Shown piece after piece: positions 25,421 through 34,119 of a DNA stretch of 46,017 bases. Both the position numbers and the translations under genes were made by a program. Source of the stretch: Loktanella sp. (GTDB lineage: Bacteria > Pseudomonadota > Alphaproteobacteria > Rhodobacterales > Rhodobacteraceae). Within the stretch, counting starts at the first letter, position 1, and every line of letters begins with the position of its first letter. The notes below the pieces were generated by a model, which saw only the letters and a list, made by a program, of their open reading frames with translations, was not told where the DNA came from and ran no database searches. The stretch lies in NCBI GenBank assembly GCA_020201155.1, contig JAIVHI010000006.1:1-46017 (forward strand). The letters run 5' to 3'.

Positions 25421-26719
25421 ATGTCGCGCGCACTCATGCCGAACCTGCTGACACCGCAAGATCTCGAACCCAACTGGGAATGGCGCGAACGCCTGCCCGC
25501 ATGGGGCCACATGTCCGTCGACTTCGAGCGCCGGATCGACCACGACCGCCTGCGCCGTTATCGTCTGGCCCGCACGCGGCAGGCCTTGCAGGCCTCGCAG
25601 GCCGGCACGCTGTTGCTTTTCGACGTCAACAACATCCGCTACGTGTCCGCCACCAAGATCGGGGAATGGGAACGCGACAAGATGTGCCGCTTCTGCCTGC
25701 TGACCGGCGACGACAGCCCCTATGTCTGGGACTTCGGCTCTGCCGCGCAGCATCACAAGCGCCACTCGGACTGGCTGGAGCCCGATCATTGCCTCGCCGG
25801 TGTCGTCGGCATGCGTGGCACGATCCCGCCCGAGTTCGGCCTGATGCAGAAATACGCCAAGCAGATCGCGGGCCTGATCCGCGATGCGGGCATGGCCGAT
25901 ATGCCGGTGGGGGTGGACTACGCCGAAACCGCCATGTTCCACGCGCTGCAAGAGGAAGGCCTCAATGTCGTGGACGGCCAGCAGATCATGCTGTCGGCGC
26001 GCGAGATCAAGAACTGGGACGAAATCCAGCTTCTGACGCAGGCCGCCGCGATGGTCGATGGCGTCTACCACATGATCTACGAAGAGCTGAAGCCGGGCAT
26101 CCGTGAAAACGACATCGTCGCCATGTCCAACAAGATGCTCTACGAGATGGGGTCGGACGACGTCGAGGCGATCAACGCGATCTCGGGCGAGCGCTGCAAT
26201 CCGCACCCGCACAACTTCACCGACCGTTTGATCCGCCCCGGCGATCAGGCGTTCTTTGACATCCTGCAAAGCTATCAGGGCTACCGGACCTGCTACTACC
26301 GCACCTTCAACGTAGGCCGTGCCACGCCGTCGCAGAACGACGCCTACGTCAAGGCGCGCGAATGGATCGACGCGTCCATTGCGATGATCAAGCCCGGCGT
26401 ATCCACCGACAAGGTGGCCGAGGTCTGGCCGACGGCCGAATCGCTGGGCTTCCCGAACGAGGACGCGGCCTTCGGCCTGCAGTTCGGCCACGGGCTGGGT
26501 CTGGCGCTGCACGAACGGCCGATCATCAGCCGCGCGGTCAGCATGGATCACCCGATGGAAATCCAGACCGGCATGGTCTTCGCGCTGGAAACCTACTGCC
26601 CTGCCACCGACGGCTATTCCGCCGCGCGGATCGAGGAAGAGGTGGTGGTGACCGAGACGGGCTGCGAGGTGATCTCGCTGTTCCCGGCCGAGGATCTGCC
26701 GATCGCCAACCGCTATTGA
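25421..26719 (+). CDS. M24-family hydrolase with altered metal site
   Basis: A 432-residue protein with the pita-bread fold of family M24 (Xaa-Pro peptidases, creatinase, ectoine hydrolase, DMSP lyase DddP). N-terminal domain 1-185, catalytic domain 190-432. By alignment to the usual pattern the ligands are Asp280, position 291, His357, Glu390 and Glu405. The second aspartate (normally DxTRT) is Cys291 (GYRTCYYRTF). Segments such as IRYVSATKIGEWERDK recall DddP-like members. With one ligand changed, the metal content and reaction are uncertain; creatinase also lacks metal. AAGGAG lies before ATG 25421. Confidence 0.8.
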   Translation: MSRALMPNLLTPQDLEPNWEWRERLPAWGHMSVDFERRIDHDRLRRYRLARTRQALQASQAGTLLLFDVNNIRYVSATKIGEWERDKMCRFCLLTGDDSPYVWDFGSAAQHHKRHSDWLEPDHCLAGVVGMRGTIPPEFGLMQKYAKQIAGLIRDAGMADMPVGVDYAETAMFHALQEEGLNVVDGQQIMLSAREIKNWDEIQLLTQAAAMVDGVYHMIYEELKPGIRENDIVAMSNKMLYEMGSDDVEAINAISGERCNPHPHNFTDRLIRPGDQAFFDILQSYQGYRTCYYRTFNVGRATPSQNDAYVKAREWIDASIAMIKPGVSTDKVAEVWPTAESLGFPNEDAAFGLQFGHGLGLALHERPIISRAVSMDHPMEIQTGMVFALETYCPATDGYSAARIEEEVVVTETGCEVISLFPAEDLPIANRY

Positions 26720-26720
26720 A

Positions 26721-26793
26721 CGCCCCTGCCGGGGCGTGCCTCCGGCGGGAGTTTATCTGGCAAGATGAAATGGGGCGCATCGCCCCGGGGGAG
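26721..26793 (+). terminator. Hairpin region between M24 and E1-alpha genes
   Basis: Hairpin CGCCCC-TGCC-GGGGCG (26721-26736) follows the M24 stop. Next comes GCCTCCGGCGGGAGTTTAT, a short stem with T-rich tail that resembles a common Rhodobacterales intergenic terminator. A third stem GGGGCG-CAT-CGCCCC (26772-26786) abuts the E1-alpha ribosome site GGGGGAG (26787-26793). The four 6-base arms could also pair crosswise. It probably separates two transcription units. Confidence 0.5.
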
Positions 26794-26800
26794 TGTCACC

Positions 26801-27796
26801 ATGGCCAAGGCCAAGACCAATACCGAAGACTACATGCGGATGTATCGCCAGATGGTCCGCATCCGCACCTTCGAGGACAATGCGAACCAGTTGTATCTGT
26901 CGGCCAAGATGCCGGGGCTGACGCATATGTATTCCGGCGAGGAAGCCGTCGCCGTCGGCATCTGCGAGGCGCTGACCGACGACGACCGCATCACCTCGAC
27001 CCACCGGGGACACGGTCACTGTGTGGCCAAGGGCGCGAACTTCAAGGAAATGTTCTGCGAGCTTCTCGGCAAGGAAGAGGGCTATTGCCGCGGCAAGGGC
27101 GGGTCGATGCATATCGCCGACCAGAGCCACGGCAACCTTGGCGCCAATGCCATCGTCGGCGGGTCCATGGGCATCGCCACGGGTGCGGCGCTGCGGGCCA
27201 AGCTGCAGAAGAAGGACGACGTGACCGTCTGTTTCTTCGGCGACGGCGCCACGGCGCAGGGGCTGCTTTACGAGGTCATGAACATGGCCGCCCTCTGGAA
27301 GCTGCCGGTGATCTACGCCTGCGAGAACAACGGCTATTCCGAATACACCAAGACCGAAGAGATCGCCGCAGGCTCGATCACCGCCCGCGCCGAAGCCTTC
27401 GGGATCGAAGCGCATCAGGTCGATGGTCAGGATGTGCTGGCGGTCAACGCGCTGACGCAAAAGCTGGTGGCACGCGCCCGCAAGGGCGAGGGCCCGTTCT
27501 TTATCGAACTGATGACCTACCGCTACCACGGTCACCACGTGGGCGACATCAACCGCGAATACTACCGCACCAAGGACGAGGAAAAGGACTGGAAGGACAA
27601 TCGCGACCCGATCATCCGCTTCCGGGCATACCTTGTCGATCAGGGCATCGCCTCGGAGGAGGAGATCGAGGCGATGAACGCCGAGATCAAGGAGGATGCC
27701 AGCGCCGCCGTCGAATACGCGCTTGCCGCCAAGTATCCCGATGTGTCCGAGGTCGACATGCACGTCTACACCGACATCAAACACGCCTGCGCCTGA
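26801..27796 (+). CDS. 2-oxoacid dehydrogenase E1 alpha (AcoA/PdhA-like)
   Basis: Thiamine-diphosphate-dependent E1 alpha subunit, 331 residues. The TPP motif starts at GDGATAQG and ends at ENNGYS. RGHGHCVAKG and YRYHGHHVGD are the phosphorylation-loop-like regions. ATG 26801 follows GGGGGAG; a longer frame upstream runs through the hairpins and is not credible. It forms a heterotetramer with the next gene and decarboxylates a 2-oxoacid or cleaves acetoin. The substrate cannot be decided from the sequence. Confidence 0.92.
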   Translation: MAKAKTNTEDYMRMYRQMVRIRTFEDNANQLYLSAKMPGLTHMYSGEEAVAVGICEALTDDDRITSTHRGHGHCVAKGANFKEMFCELLGKEEGYCRGKGGSMHIADQSHGNLGANAIVGGSMGIATGAALRAKLQKKDDVTVCFFGDGATAQGLLYEVMNMAALWKLPVIYACENNGYSEYTKTEEIAAGSITARAEAFGIEAHQVDGQDVLAVNALTQKLVARARKGEGPFFIELMTYRYHGHHVGDINREYYRTKDEEKDWKDNRDPIIRFRAYLVDQGIASEEEIEAMNAEIKEDASAAVEYALAAKYPDVSEVDMHVYTDIKHACA

Positions 27797-27807
27797 GGAG
27801 ACGCCAA

Positions 27808-28803
27808 ATGAGAGAGATTACCCTGTCCCAGGCCGTGAACGAGGCGCTTGCAGAAGAGATGCGTCGCGACGAGACGGTCTTTATCATCGGCGAGGACGTG
27901 GCCGAGGCCGGAACGCCCTTCAAGGTGCTGGCCGGTCTGGTCGATGAATTCGGCACCGAGCGCGTCATCGACACGCCGATCGCCGAGCCCGGTTTCATGG
28001 GTCTGGCCGTCGGTGCCGCGATGACGGGTGCGCGGCCCGTCGTGGACCTGATGTTCGGCGACTTTCTGTTCCTGATCATGGACCAGCTGTGCAATCAGGC
28101 CGCCAAGACCCATTACATGTCGGGCGGCAAGCTGACCGTGCCGCTGGTGTTGCGCACCAATCTTGGCGCCACCCGCCGGTCTGCCGCGCAGCACAGCCAG
28201 TCCCTGCATGCGCTGGTGGCGCATATTCCCGGCCTCAAGGTCGCGATGCCGTCCTCGGCCTACGAGGCCAAGGGCCTGATGAAGACCGCCATCCGCGACA
28301 ACAACCCGGTGGTGATCTTCGAAGACAAGCTGATGTATCAGGAAAAGGCCCCCGTGCCGGAAGAGGAATTCCTGATCCCCTTCGGTGAAGCCAACGTCAA
28401 GCGGGACGGCACCGACATCACCCTGATCGGCACGTCCTCGATGGTGCAGGTCTGTGAAAAGGCGGCCGAGATCCTTGCGAAGGAGGGGATCAGCGCCGAG
28501 GTCGTCGACCCCCGCACAATCGTGCCGCTGGACGAGGCGACATTGCTGGCCTCGGCCCGCAAGACAAGCCGCGTGATCGTGGTGGACGAGGGGCATCAGA
28601 GCTATGGTGTGACCGCAGAAATCGCGAGCCGGATCAACGAGAAGGCGTTCTACCATCTGGATGCGCCCGTGTTGCGGATGGGCGCGCTGGACGTGCCGGT
28701 GCCGTTTTCGCCCGCGCTCGAGGACATCACCGTGCCGACGCCCGAAGGCGTGGCGGAAAAGGCGCGCATGCTGGTCGCGGGGGAGATGATTCATGCCGCT
28801 TGA
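27808..28803 (+). CDS. 2-oxoacid dehydrogenase E1 beta (AcoB/PdhB-like)
   Basis: E1 beta subunit of 331 residues, normal length. The pyrimidine-binding motif GEDVAEAGTPFKVLAG and the transketolase C-terminal segment with VVDEGHQSYG are clear. ATG 27808 lies 11 bases after E1 alpha behind GAGGAG. Its end overlaps the E2-like gene by 11 bases, so the two are translationally coupled. Confidence 0.93.
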   Translation: MREITLSQAVNEALAEEMRRDETVFIIGEDVAEAGTPFKVLAGLVDEFGTERVIDTPIAEPGFMGLAVGAAMTGARPVVDLMFGDFLFLIMDQLCNQAAKTHYMSGGKLTVPLVLRTNLGATRRSAAQHSQSLHALVAHIPGLKVAMPSSAYEAKGLMKTAIRDNNPVVIFEDKLMYQEKAPVPEEEFLIPFGEANVKRDGTDITLIGTSSMVQVCEKAAEILAKEGISAEVVDPRTIVPLDEATLLASARKTSRVIVVDEGHQSYGVTAEIASRINEKAFYHLDAPVLRMGALDVPVPFSPALEDITVPTPEGVAEKARMLVAGEMIHAA

Positions 28804-30100
28804 CGTCATCATGCCAGCACTTGGCATGGCGCAGGAGTCCGGCGTGATCGTGGCCTGGCACAAGCAGCCGGGCGATGCCGTGGCCGAAGGCGACGTGCTG
28901 TTCGAGGTGGAGACCGACAAGGCCACGATGGAGGTCGAGGCGCAGGGCGCGGGCTTTCTGACCGGCGTCGTCGCCCGCGACGGCGATCAGGTGCCCGTGG
29001 GCGACGTGATCGCCCGCATCAGCGCAACGGCTGATGCGCCGGAAGAGGCGCCCGAGCCTGAAAAGGACGCGGGCGACGCGCAAACCGCAACCGACGATCT
29101 GCCAGAGGGGCAGACGGTCATCATGCCGACGCTGGGCATGGCGCAGGACAGCGGCCTGCTTGTCGCGTGGATGGTCGAACCGGGGGCAAAGGTCGATGCC
29201 GACGATCCGCTGTTCGAGGTGGAGACCGACAAGAGCACCGTCGAAGTGCCTGCCGGTGTGTCGGGCTATCTTGCAGCGCAACTGGCAGAGGCGGGCGAAG
29301 ATGTGCCCACCGGTCAGGTCATCGCAATCATCAGCGCAGAGGCGCCTGCCCAGACCGTGACACGCAGCGCCAAGGGCGCGGCCCCCGTGGCCAAAGCGCC
29401 AGACCCCCAACCAGCGCCCCAAGAGACCAAGGCAAAGCCTGCCGCCAAGCCCGAACCCTCCAAGGCCAGGCAACCGTCCGACCCCACGGGTCGCATCCTG
29501 GCCTCGCCCAAGGCCCGCCGATTGGCGCTGGAGCAGGGGCTGGACCTGTCTCGCCTCGTTGCGGCTGGCGTCGCACAGCCTTTCCACGTCAGCGATATCG
29601 AAACGCTGGCGGCCATGCCCGCCGAGACGCAAGCGCTCGCCGGGGCCGCCGCTGCCGCGAGCCTGCACCTCACCGCCGAGATCCCGGCAGAGGGGGTCAC
29701 GGCCTTCATGGCATGGGCGTCTGACACCGCCGGTCTGACAGACAGCGGCGCCGTCATGGCGGGGCTTGCGGGGGGCTGTCTCGACAAGGCCAGGCCCGTG
29801 GTGGCCGTCGAAGCCTTTGGCCAACGTCGCCTGTTTGACGTCCCCGGCCACAATTTGACCGCGGTCACTTCGGTCGAAGACGCCACGCCCGACCTGATCC
29901 TGCGCGACCTGCGGGCGACGCGCATCACTGGCCTGCATATGGGGGGCGAGGATGCACCGGTTCTCAGCCTGACCACATCGGGCGCGGGCCTGACCCTTAC
30001 GCTGGAATGCGCGCAGGGGCAGATCGCCCCGGCTGCCGCACTTTCCCTTCTCGGTGATTTCGCAGGCCGGCTGGAGCAACCGCTCCGCCACCTGCTGTAA
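28793..30100 (+). CDS. Lipoyl-domain E2-like protein without active catalytic domain
   Basis: A 435-residue protein. Two lipoyl domains (about 1-80 and 106-184) carry lipoylation lysines Lys43 (ETDKATMEV) and Lys147 (ETDKSTVEV). An Ala/Pro-rich linker follows, then a peripheral-subunit-binding domain (235-270, ILASPKARRLALEQG). The C-terminal 160 residues look like a shortened E2 acyltransferase fold, but the HxxxDG active-site motif is absent. The catalytic motif lies instead in the gene at 31580. This protein probably supplies swinging arms to E1 while the other one transfers the acyl group. Confidence 0.85.
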   Translation: MPLDVIMPALGMAQESGVIVAWHKQPGDAVAEGDVLFEVETDKATMEVEAQGAGFLTGVVARDGDQVPVGDVIARISATADAPEEAPEPEKDAGDAQTATDDLPEGQTVIMPTLGMAQDSGLLVAWMVEPGAKVDADDPLFEVETDKSTVEVPAGVSGYLAAQLAEAGEDVPTGQVIAIISAEAPAQTVTRSAKGAAPVAKAPDPQPAPQETKAKPAAKPEPSKARQPSDPTGRILASPKARRLALEQGLDLSRLVAAGVAQPFHVSDIETLAAMPAETQALAGAAAAASLHLTAEIPAEGVTAFMAWASDTAGLTDSGAVMAGLAGGCLDKARPVVAVEAFGQRRLFDVPGHNLTAVTSVEDATPDLILRDLRATRITGLHMGGEDAPVLSLTTSGAGLTLTLECAQGQIAPAAALSLLGDFAGRLEQPLRHLL

Positions 30101-30116
30101 AACAAGGAGCCGTTCC

Positions 30117-31574
30117 ATGACTGCCCACGACCCCAAATTCGACACGCTGCCGACCGATCTCTACATCGACGGCAGCTTCCGCCCCGGCGCGGAAGGCACC
30201 CGATTTGACGTGCTGAACCCGGCCACCGAACAGGTGATCGCCTCGGTCGCCTCGGCCGAGATCGCGGATGCCGATGCCGCCCTCGACGCGGCCGAACGGG
30301 CGATGGCCGACTGGGCCGCCCGCACCCCGCGCGCGCGCTCCGAGGTGCTGCGCCGCGCGTGGGAGCTGATGACAGCACGGCTCGAGGATTTCGCCCATCT
30401 CATCACGCTGGAAAACGGCAAGGCCCGCAACGACGCGATGGGCGAGGCGACCTACGCCGCCGAGTTCTTTCGCTGGTTCGCGGAAGAGGCCGTGCGCGCC
30501 GACGGCATGATCACCCATGCGCCTGCATCGGGCGCGCGGATCATCGTGCAGCACAAGCCCGCCGGTCTGGCCGTGCTGGTCACGCCGTGGAACTATCCCG
30601 CCGCCATGGGCACCCGCAAGATCGCCCCTGCGCTGGCCGCGGGTTGTGCGGTCATCATCAAACCGGCATCCGAGACGCCCCTGACGATGCTGGCGCTGAT
30701 GCCGCTTCTGGAAGAGGCCGGCGTGCCGAAAGGTCTGGTCAACGTATTGCCGTCGAAACGCACAGGCGCGCTGGTCGATCACATGCTGCACGATCCGCGC
30801 GTGCGCGTCGTCAGCTTTACCGGCTCGACCGGGGTGGGGCGCAAGCTGTTGCAATCGGCGTCCGATCAGGTGTTGAAACCCGCGATGGAGTTGGGCGGCA
30901 ACGCGCCCGTTCTGGTGTTCGAGGATGCCGACATGGACACCGCCATCGAAGGCACGATGCTGGCCAAGATGCGCAATCTGGGCGAAGCCTGCACCGCCGC
31001 CAACCGCATCTACGTTCACGAGGATATCGCACCCGAGTTCACCAAGCGACTGACCGCCGCGATGTCCGCGCTCAAGGTGGGTGACGGGACCGACCCGTCG
31101 GTCGACGTGGGGCCGCTGGTCAACGCCGATACCCGCGACAAGGTCGCGGCCTTTGTGGCCGACGCGGTCGAAAAGGGCGCATCGGTCGAATGCGGTGGCG
31201 AGACGCCGACAGGCACGGGCTATTTCTATCCGCCGACCGTGCTTTCGAACGTCTCTGCCGACGCCGATTGCGTCCATGACGAGATCTTCGGTCCCGTCGC
31301 CGCGATCCAGACCTTTTCCGATCAGGAAGAGGCCATCGCCCGTGCCAACGACACCGAATACGGTCTCGTGGCTTATGTATTCTCGGGTGACATGAAGCGC
31401 GCCCTGCAGGTCTGCGAACGGCTGGACTATGGCATGGTCGGCCTGAACCGTGGCCTCGTGTCCGACCCGGCAGCCCCCTTTGGCGGGACCAAGCAGTCCG
31501 GTCTGGGGCGTGAAGGCGGGCATGAAGGCATGCTCGAATTCATGGAATCGCAATACATCTCGGCAGCGTGGTAA
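30117..31574 (+). CDS. Aldehyde dehydrogenase (GabD-like)
   Basis: An NAD(P)-dependent aldehyde dehydrogenase of 485 residues, full length. Catalytic Asn159 (TPWNYP), Glu258 (ELGGNAP) and Cys292 (GEACTAANR) are present, with FTGSTGVG as the cofactor loop and GLGREGGHEG at the C-terminus. It resembles succinate semialdehyde dehydrogenases. AAGGAG precedes ATG 30117. It sits between the two E2 genes, so its aldehyde substrate probably belongs to the same pathway as the complex. Confidence 0.93.
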   Translation: MTAHDPKFDTLPTDLYIDGSFRPGAEGTRFDVLNPATEQVIASVASAEIADADAALDAAERAMADWAARTPRARSEVLRRAWELMTARLEDFAHLITLENGKARNDAMGEATYAAEFFRWFAEEAVRADGMITHAPASGARIIVQHKPAGLAVLVTPWNYPAAMGTRKIAPALAAGCAVIIKPASETPLTMLALMPLLEEAGVPKGLVNVLPSKRTGALVDHMLHDPRVRVVSFTGSTGVGRKLLQSASDQVLKPAMELGGNAPVLVFEDADMDTAIEGTMLAKMRNLGEACTAANRIYVHEDIAPEFTKRLTAAMSALKVGDGTDPSVDVGPLVNADTRDKVAAFVADAVEKGASVECGGETPTGTGYFYPPTVLSNVSADADCVHDEIFGPVAAIQTFSDQEEAIARANDTEYGLVAYVFSGDMKRALQVCERLDYGMVGLNRGLVSDPAAPFGGTKQSGLGREGGHEGMLEFMESQYISAAW

Positions 31575-31579
31575 TCGAC

Positions 31580-32461
31580 ATGACAGACGTCATCGCATCC
31601 CCCTCCGTGCGCGCGCTCGCGCGGTCGCAGGGCATCGACCTCGAGGCACTGGCCCGCGATCTGGACCGCACGACCATCGCCCGCGAAGACCTTGAGGGCG
31701 GCGCCAAGCCCGCCGCCGGACCTGCGGCGGATACCTCCTATTGGGACGTCGATCATTCACAGTTCGGCCCCGTGACCGAAGAACCGATGAGCCGTTTCGC
31801 GCAAATCGCCTCGGCCAACCTTGCCGCCGCCAACGCGCTGATCCCGCAGGTCACCCACCACGACCGCGCCGACATGCGCGCCATCGAGGCCCTGCGCAAG
31901 GAGTTGAAGGCGGAAGGTCAGGCGCGCGGCGTCAAGCTCACGGCGCTGGCCTTTCACGTCAAGGCGCTGGCCCGCGCCCTGCGGGAGTTTCCGCGCTTCA
32001 ACGCCTCGCTCACACCCGACGGCAAGACGCTGGTCTTGAAGGATTACGTGCATATCGGTGTCGCAGTCGATACCGCGCACGGGTTGATGGTGCCGGTGAT
32101 CCGCGACGCCGACACCAAGGGGCTTTGGCAGATCGCTTCGGAAATCGCCGATCTGGCGGGTCGGGCGCAGAATCGCAAGATCAAGCCCGACGAGATGGGC
32201 GGTGCATCGATGTCGATCTCGAACCTAGGCGGGATCGGCGGGATCGGGTTCACCCCTATCGTCAACCCGCCCGAGCTTGCGATTCTCGGCATCACCCGGA
32301 CCGAAACGGTCACCGTCTGGGACGGCGACACCCCGCATCCGGTGCCGATGGTGCCGCTGGACCTCAGCTACGATCATCGCGTCGTCAACGGGGCGGATGC
32401 CGCACGTTTCCTCAGCTACTTCGGTGGCCTGCTGGCAGACCCGCGCCGGATGATGGTCTGA
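31580..32461 (+). CDS. E2 acyltransferase catalytic subunit without lipoyl domain
   Basis: A 293-residue protein (ATG 31580; an upstream GTG at 31568 is possible). It begins directly with a subunit-binding domain (IASPSVRALARSQGIDL) and continues with a full 2-oxoacid dehydrogenase acyltransferase domain ending DHRVVNGADAARF, the HxxxDG-type motif with Asn as in pseudomonad pyruvate dehydrogenase E2. No lipoyl domain is present, in contrast to normal E2 proteins of 400-600 residues. It must rely on lipoyl arms from elsewhere, most simply the protein at 28793-30100. No E3 (lipoamide dehydrogenase) gene is found nearby. Confidence 0.88.
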   Translation: MTDVIASPSVRALARSQGIDLEALARDLDRTTIAREDLEGGAKPAAGPAADTSYWDVDHSQFGPVTEEPMSRFAQIASANLAAANALIPQVTHHDRADMRAIEALRKELKAEGQARGVKLTALAFHVKALARALREFPRFNASLTPDGKTLVLKDYVHIGVAVDTAHGLMVPVIRDADTKGLWQIASEIADLAGRAQNRKIKPDEMGGASMSISNLGGIGGIGFTPIVNPPELAILGITRTETVTVWDGDTPHPVPMVPLDLSYDHRVVNGADAARFLSYFGGLLADPRRMMV

Positions 32462-32480
32462 CCGGAAAAGGACCGGTGCC

Positions 32481-34115
32481 CTAGACCGTCAGGTCGCGGG
32501 CCCGGTCGCGCAGCACGAACTTCTGGATCTTGCCGGTCGAGGTGCGCGGGATTTCGGTGAAGACGAAACACCCCGGCACCTTGTAGCGCGCGAGCTTTTC
32601 GCGACACCAGTCGCGCAGATCCTCTGCGTCCGCAGCTGCCCCCTGCGCCAGTTCGACGAAGGCGCAGGGCGTTTCCCCCCAGCGGTCGTGCGGCATGGCG
32701 ACAACGGCGGCGACCGCAACGGCGGGATGGCGGTAGAGCACCTCTTCGACTTCGATCGATGAAATGTTCTCGCCCCCTGAAATGATGACGTCCTTGGACC
32801 GGTCCTTGAGCTGGATATAGCCGTCGGGATACCGCACACCCAGATCGCCCGAATGGAACCAGCCGCCGGCGAAGGCCGCTTGCGTGGCTTGGCGGTTGCG
32901 GAAGTATCCCTTCATCACGACGTTCCCGCGAAACATGACCTCGCCCATGGTTTCGCCGTCGCGGGGGACGGGCTGCATCGTGTCGGGATCCAGCACATCC
33001 AATTGTTCCAGCGGCAGATAGCGGACGCCTTGGCGTGACTTCAGGGTCGCCTGCCGGTCCAGCGGCAGGTTCGACCACTCTGCGTGCCAGTCGTTGACGA
33101 CGGCGGGGCCGTAGGTTTCGGTCAACCCGTAAAGATGGGTCACGTCGAAGCCTGCCGCCTGCATCTCGGCCAGCAGCTTTTCGGGGGGCGGGGCGGCGGC
33201 GGTGAAGAACTGCACGCGACGGTCCAGATCGCGCTTTTCCGCCGCGGGTGCGGAAATCATCAGCGACATGACGATGGGCGCGCCGCACAGGTGCGTGACG
33301 CCTTCGTCCGCGATGGCGTCCCAGATCGGGGCGGCGCGCACCTGCCGCAGGCAGACATGGGTGCCGACGATGGCCGACAGCGTCCAGGGAAAGCACCAGC
33401 CGTTGCAATGGAACATCGGCAGCGTCCACAGATAGACCGCGTGCTTGGTCATCGAGGTCGTCAGCGCATTGCCCTGCGCCAGCAGATAGGCGCCCCGGTG
33501 ATGCGACACCACGCCCTTGGGGTCGCCGGTCGTGCCCGAGGTGTAGTTGATCGCGATGGCGTCCCATTCGTCTTCGGGCATCAGCCAGTCGAAATCCGGG
33601 TCGCCGCCCGACAGGAAGCCGTCATAGTCCAGCGCGTCGACGGGATCGGTCGGGTCGGTGTATTCCGCGTCGTCATACTGGATCAGCAGGGGCGCGGCCG
33701 TGGCCAGTGCCAGGGCCTCTTGCATCAGGGGCATCAGCTCGCGGTCGACGATGACGACCCTGGACATGGCATGGTCAAGCTGGAACGCGATGATGGCCGC
33801 ATCCAGTCGCGTGTTGATCGAATGCAGCACCGCACCGCACATGGGTACGCCGTAGTGACATTCCAGCATGGCTGGCGTGTTGTGCAACAGCGCCGAGACG
33901 GTATCGCCCCGCGCGATTCCTGCCTGCGTCAGCGCAGAGGCAAGCTGTCGCGACCGGCTGTAGAACGCCGCGTAGCTGCGCCGCAGCGGCCCGTGGACGA
34001 TCGCCGTATGGTCGGGAAAGACACTGGCCGCCCGTTCCAGAAAGGTCAGCGGCGTCAACGGCTGGTAGTTGGCGGGGTTGCGGTCGAGGTCGGTGTTGTA
34101 GGGGTTCGCGGACAT
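32481..34115 (-). CDS. AMP-forming acyl-CoA ligase
   Basis: An acyl-CoA synthetase of the ANL superfamily, about 544 residues from ATG 34115 (ATG 34127 is an alternative that overlaps the crotonase stop). It has the P-loop YTSGTTGDPKGV, LYGLTETYGPA, GWFHSGDLG and the hinge-side lysine in PRTSTGKIQKFVLR. It activates a carboxylate to its CoA thioester. The substrate is likely a short or medium chain acid. It forms a pair with the broken crotonase just upstream and converges on the E2 gene 19 bases away. Confidence 0.92.
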   Translation of the reverse strand: MSANPYNTDLDRNPANYQPLTPLTFLERAASVFPDHTAIVHGPLRRSYAAFYSRSRQLASALTQAGIARGDTVSALLHNTPAMLECHYGVPMCGAVLHSINTRLDAAIIAFQLDHAMSRVVIVDRELMPLMQEALALATAAPLLIQYDDAEYTDPTDPVDALDYDGFLSGGDPDFDWLMPEDEWDAIAINYTSGTTGDPKGVVSHHRGAYLLAQGNALTTSMTKHAVYLWTLPMFHCNGWCFPWTLSAIVGTHVCLRQVRAAPIWDAIADEGVTHLCGAPIVMSLMISAPAAEKRDLDRRVQFFTAAAPPPEKLLAEMQAAGFDVTHLYGLTETYGPAVVNDWHAEWSNLPLDRQATLKSRQGVRYLPLEQLDVLDPDTMQPVPRDGETMGEVMFRGNVVMKGYFRNRQATQAAFAGGWFHSGDLGVRYPDGYIQLKDRSKDVIISGGENISSIEVEEVLYRHPAVAVAAVVAMPHDRWGETPCAFVELAQGAAADAEDLRDWCREKLARYKVPGCFVFTEIPRTSTGKIQKFVLRDRARDLTV

Positions 34116-34119
34116 CGGC

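Noticed and set aside
25421-26719. DMSP lyase DddP
   Set aside because: The overall likeness is only partial and a metal-binding aspartate of DddP is replaced by cysteine, so the family name alone is given.
32350-32400. Loss of the catalytic aspartate in the E2 motif (HRVVNG instead of HRVVDG)
   Set aside because: Asn at this position is known in active pseudomonad and Azotobacter pyruvate dehydrogenase E2 proteins, so it is not a defect.
26801-32461. Complete acetoin dehydrogenase operon
   Set aside because: E1 subunits resemble AcoA/AcoB, but no AcoX, AcoR or E3 gene is present and the E2 is split, so the substrate is left open.
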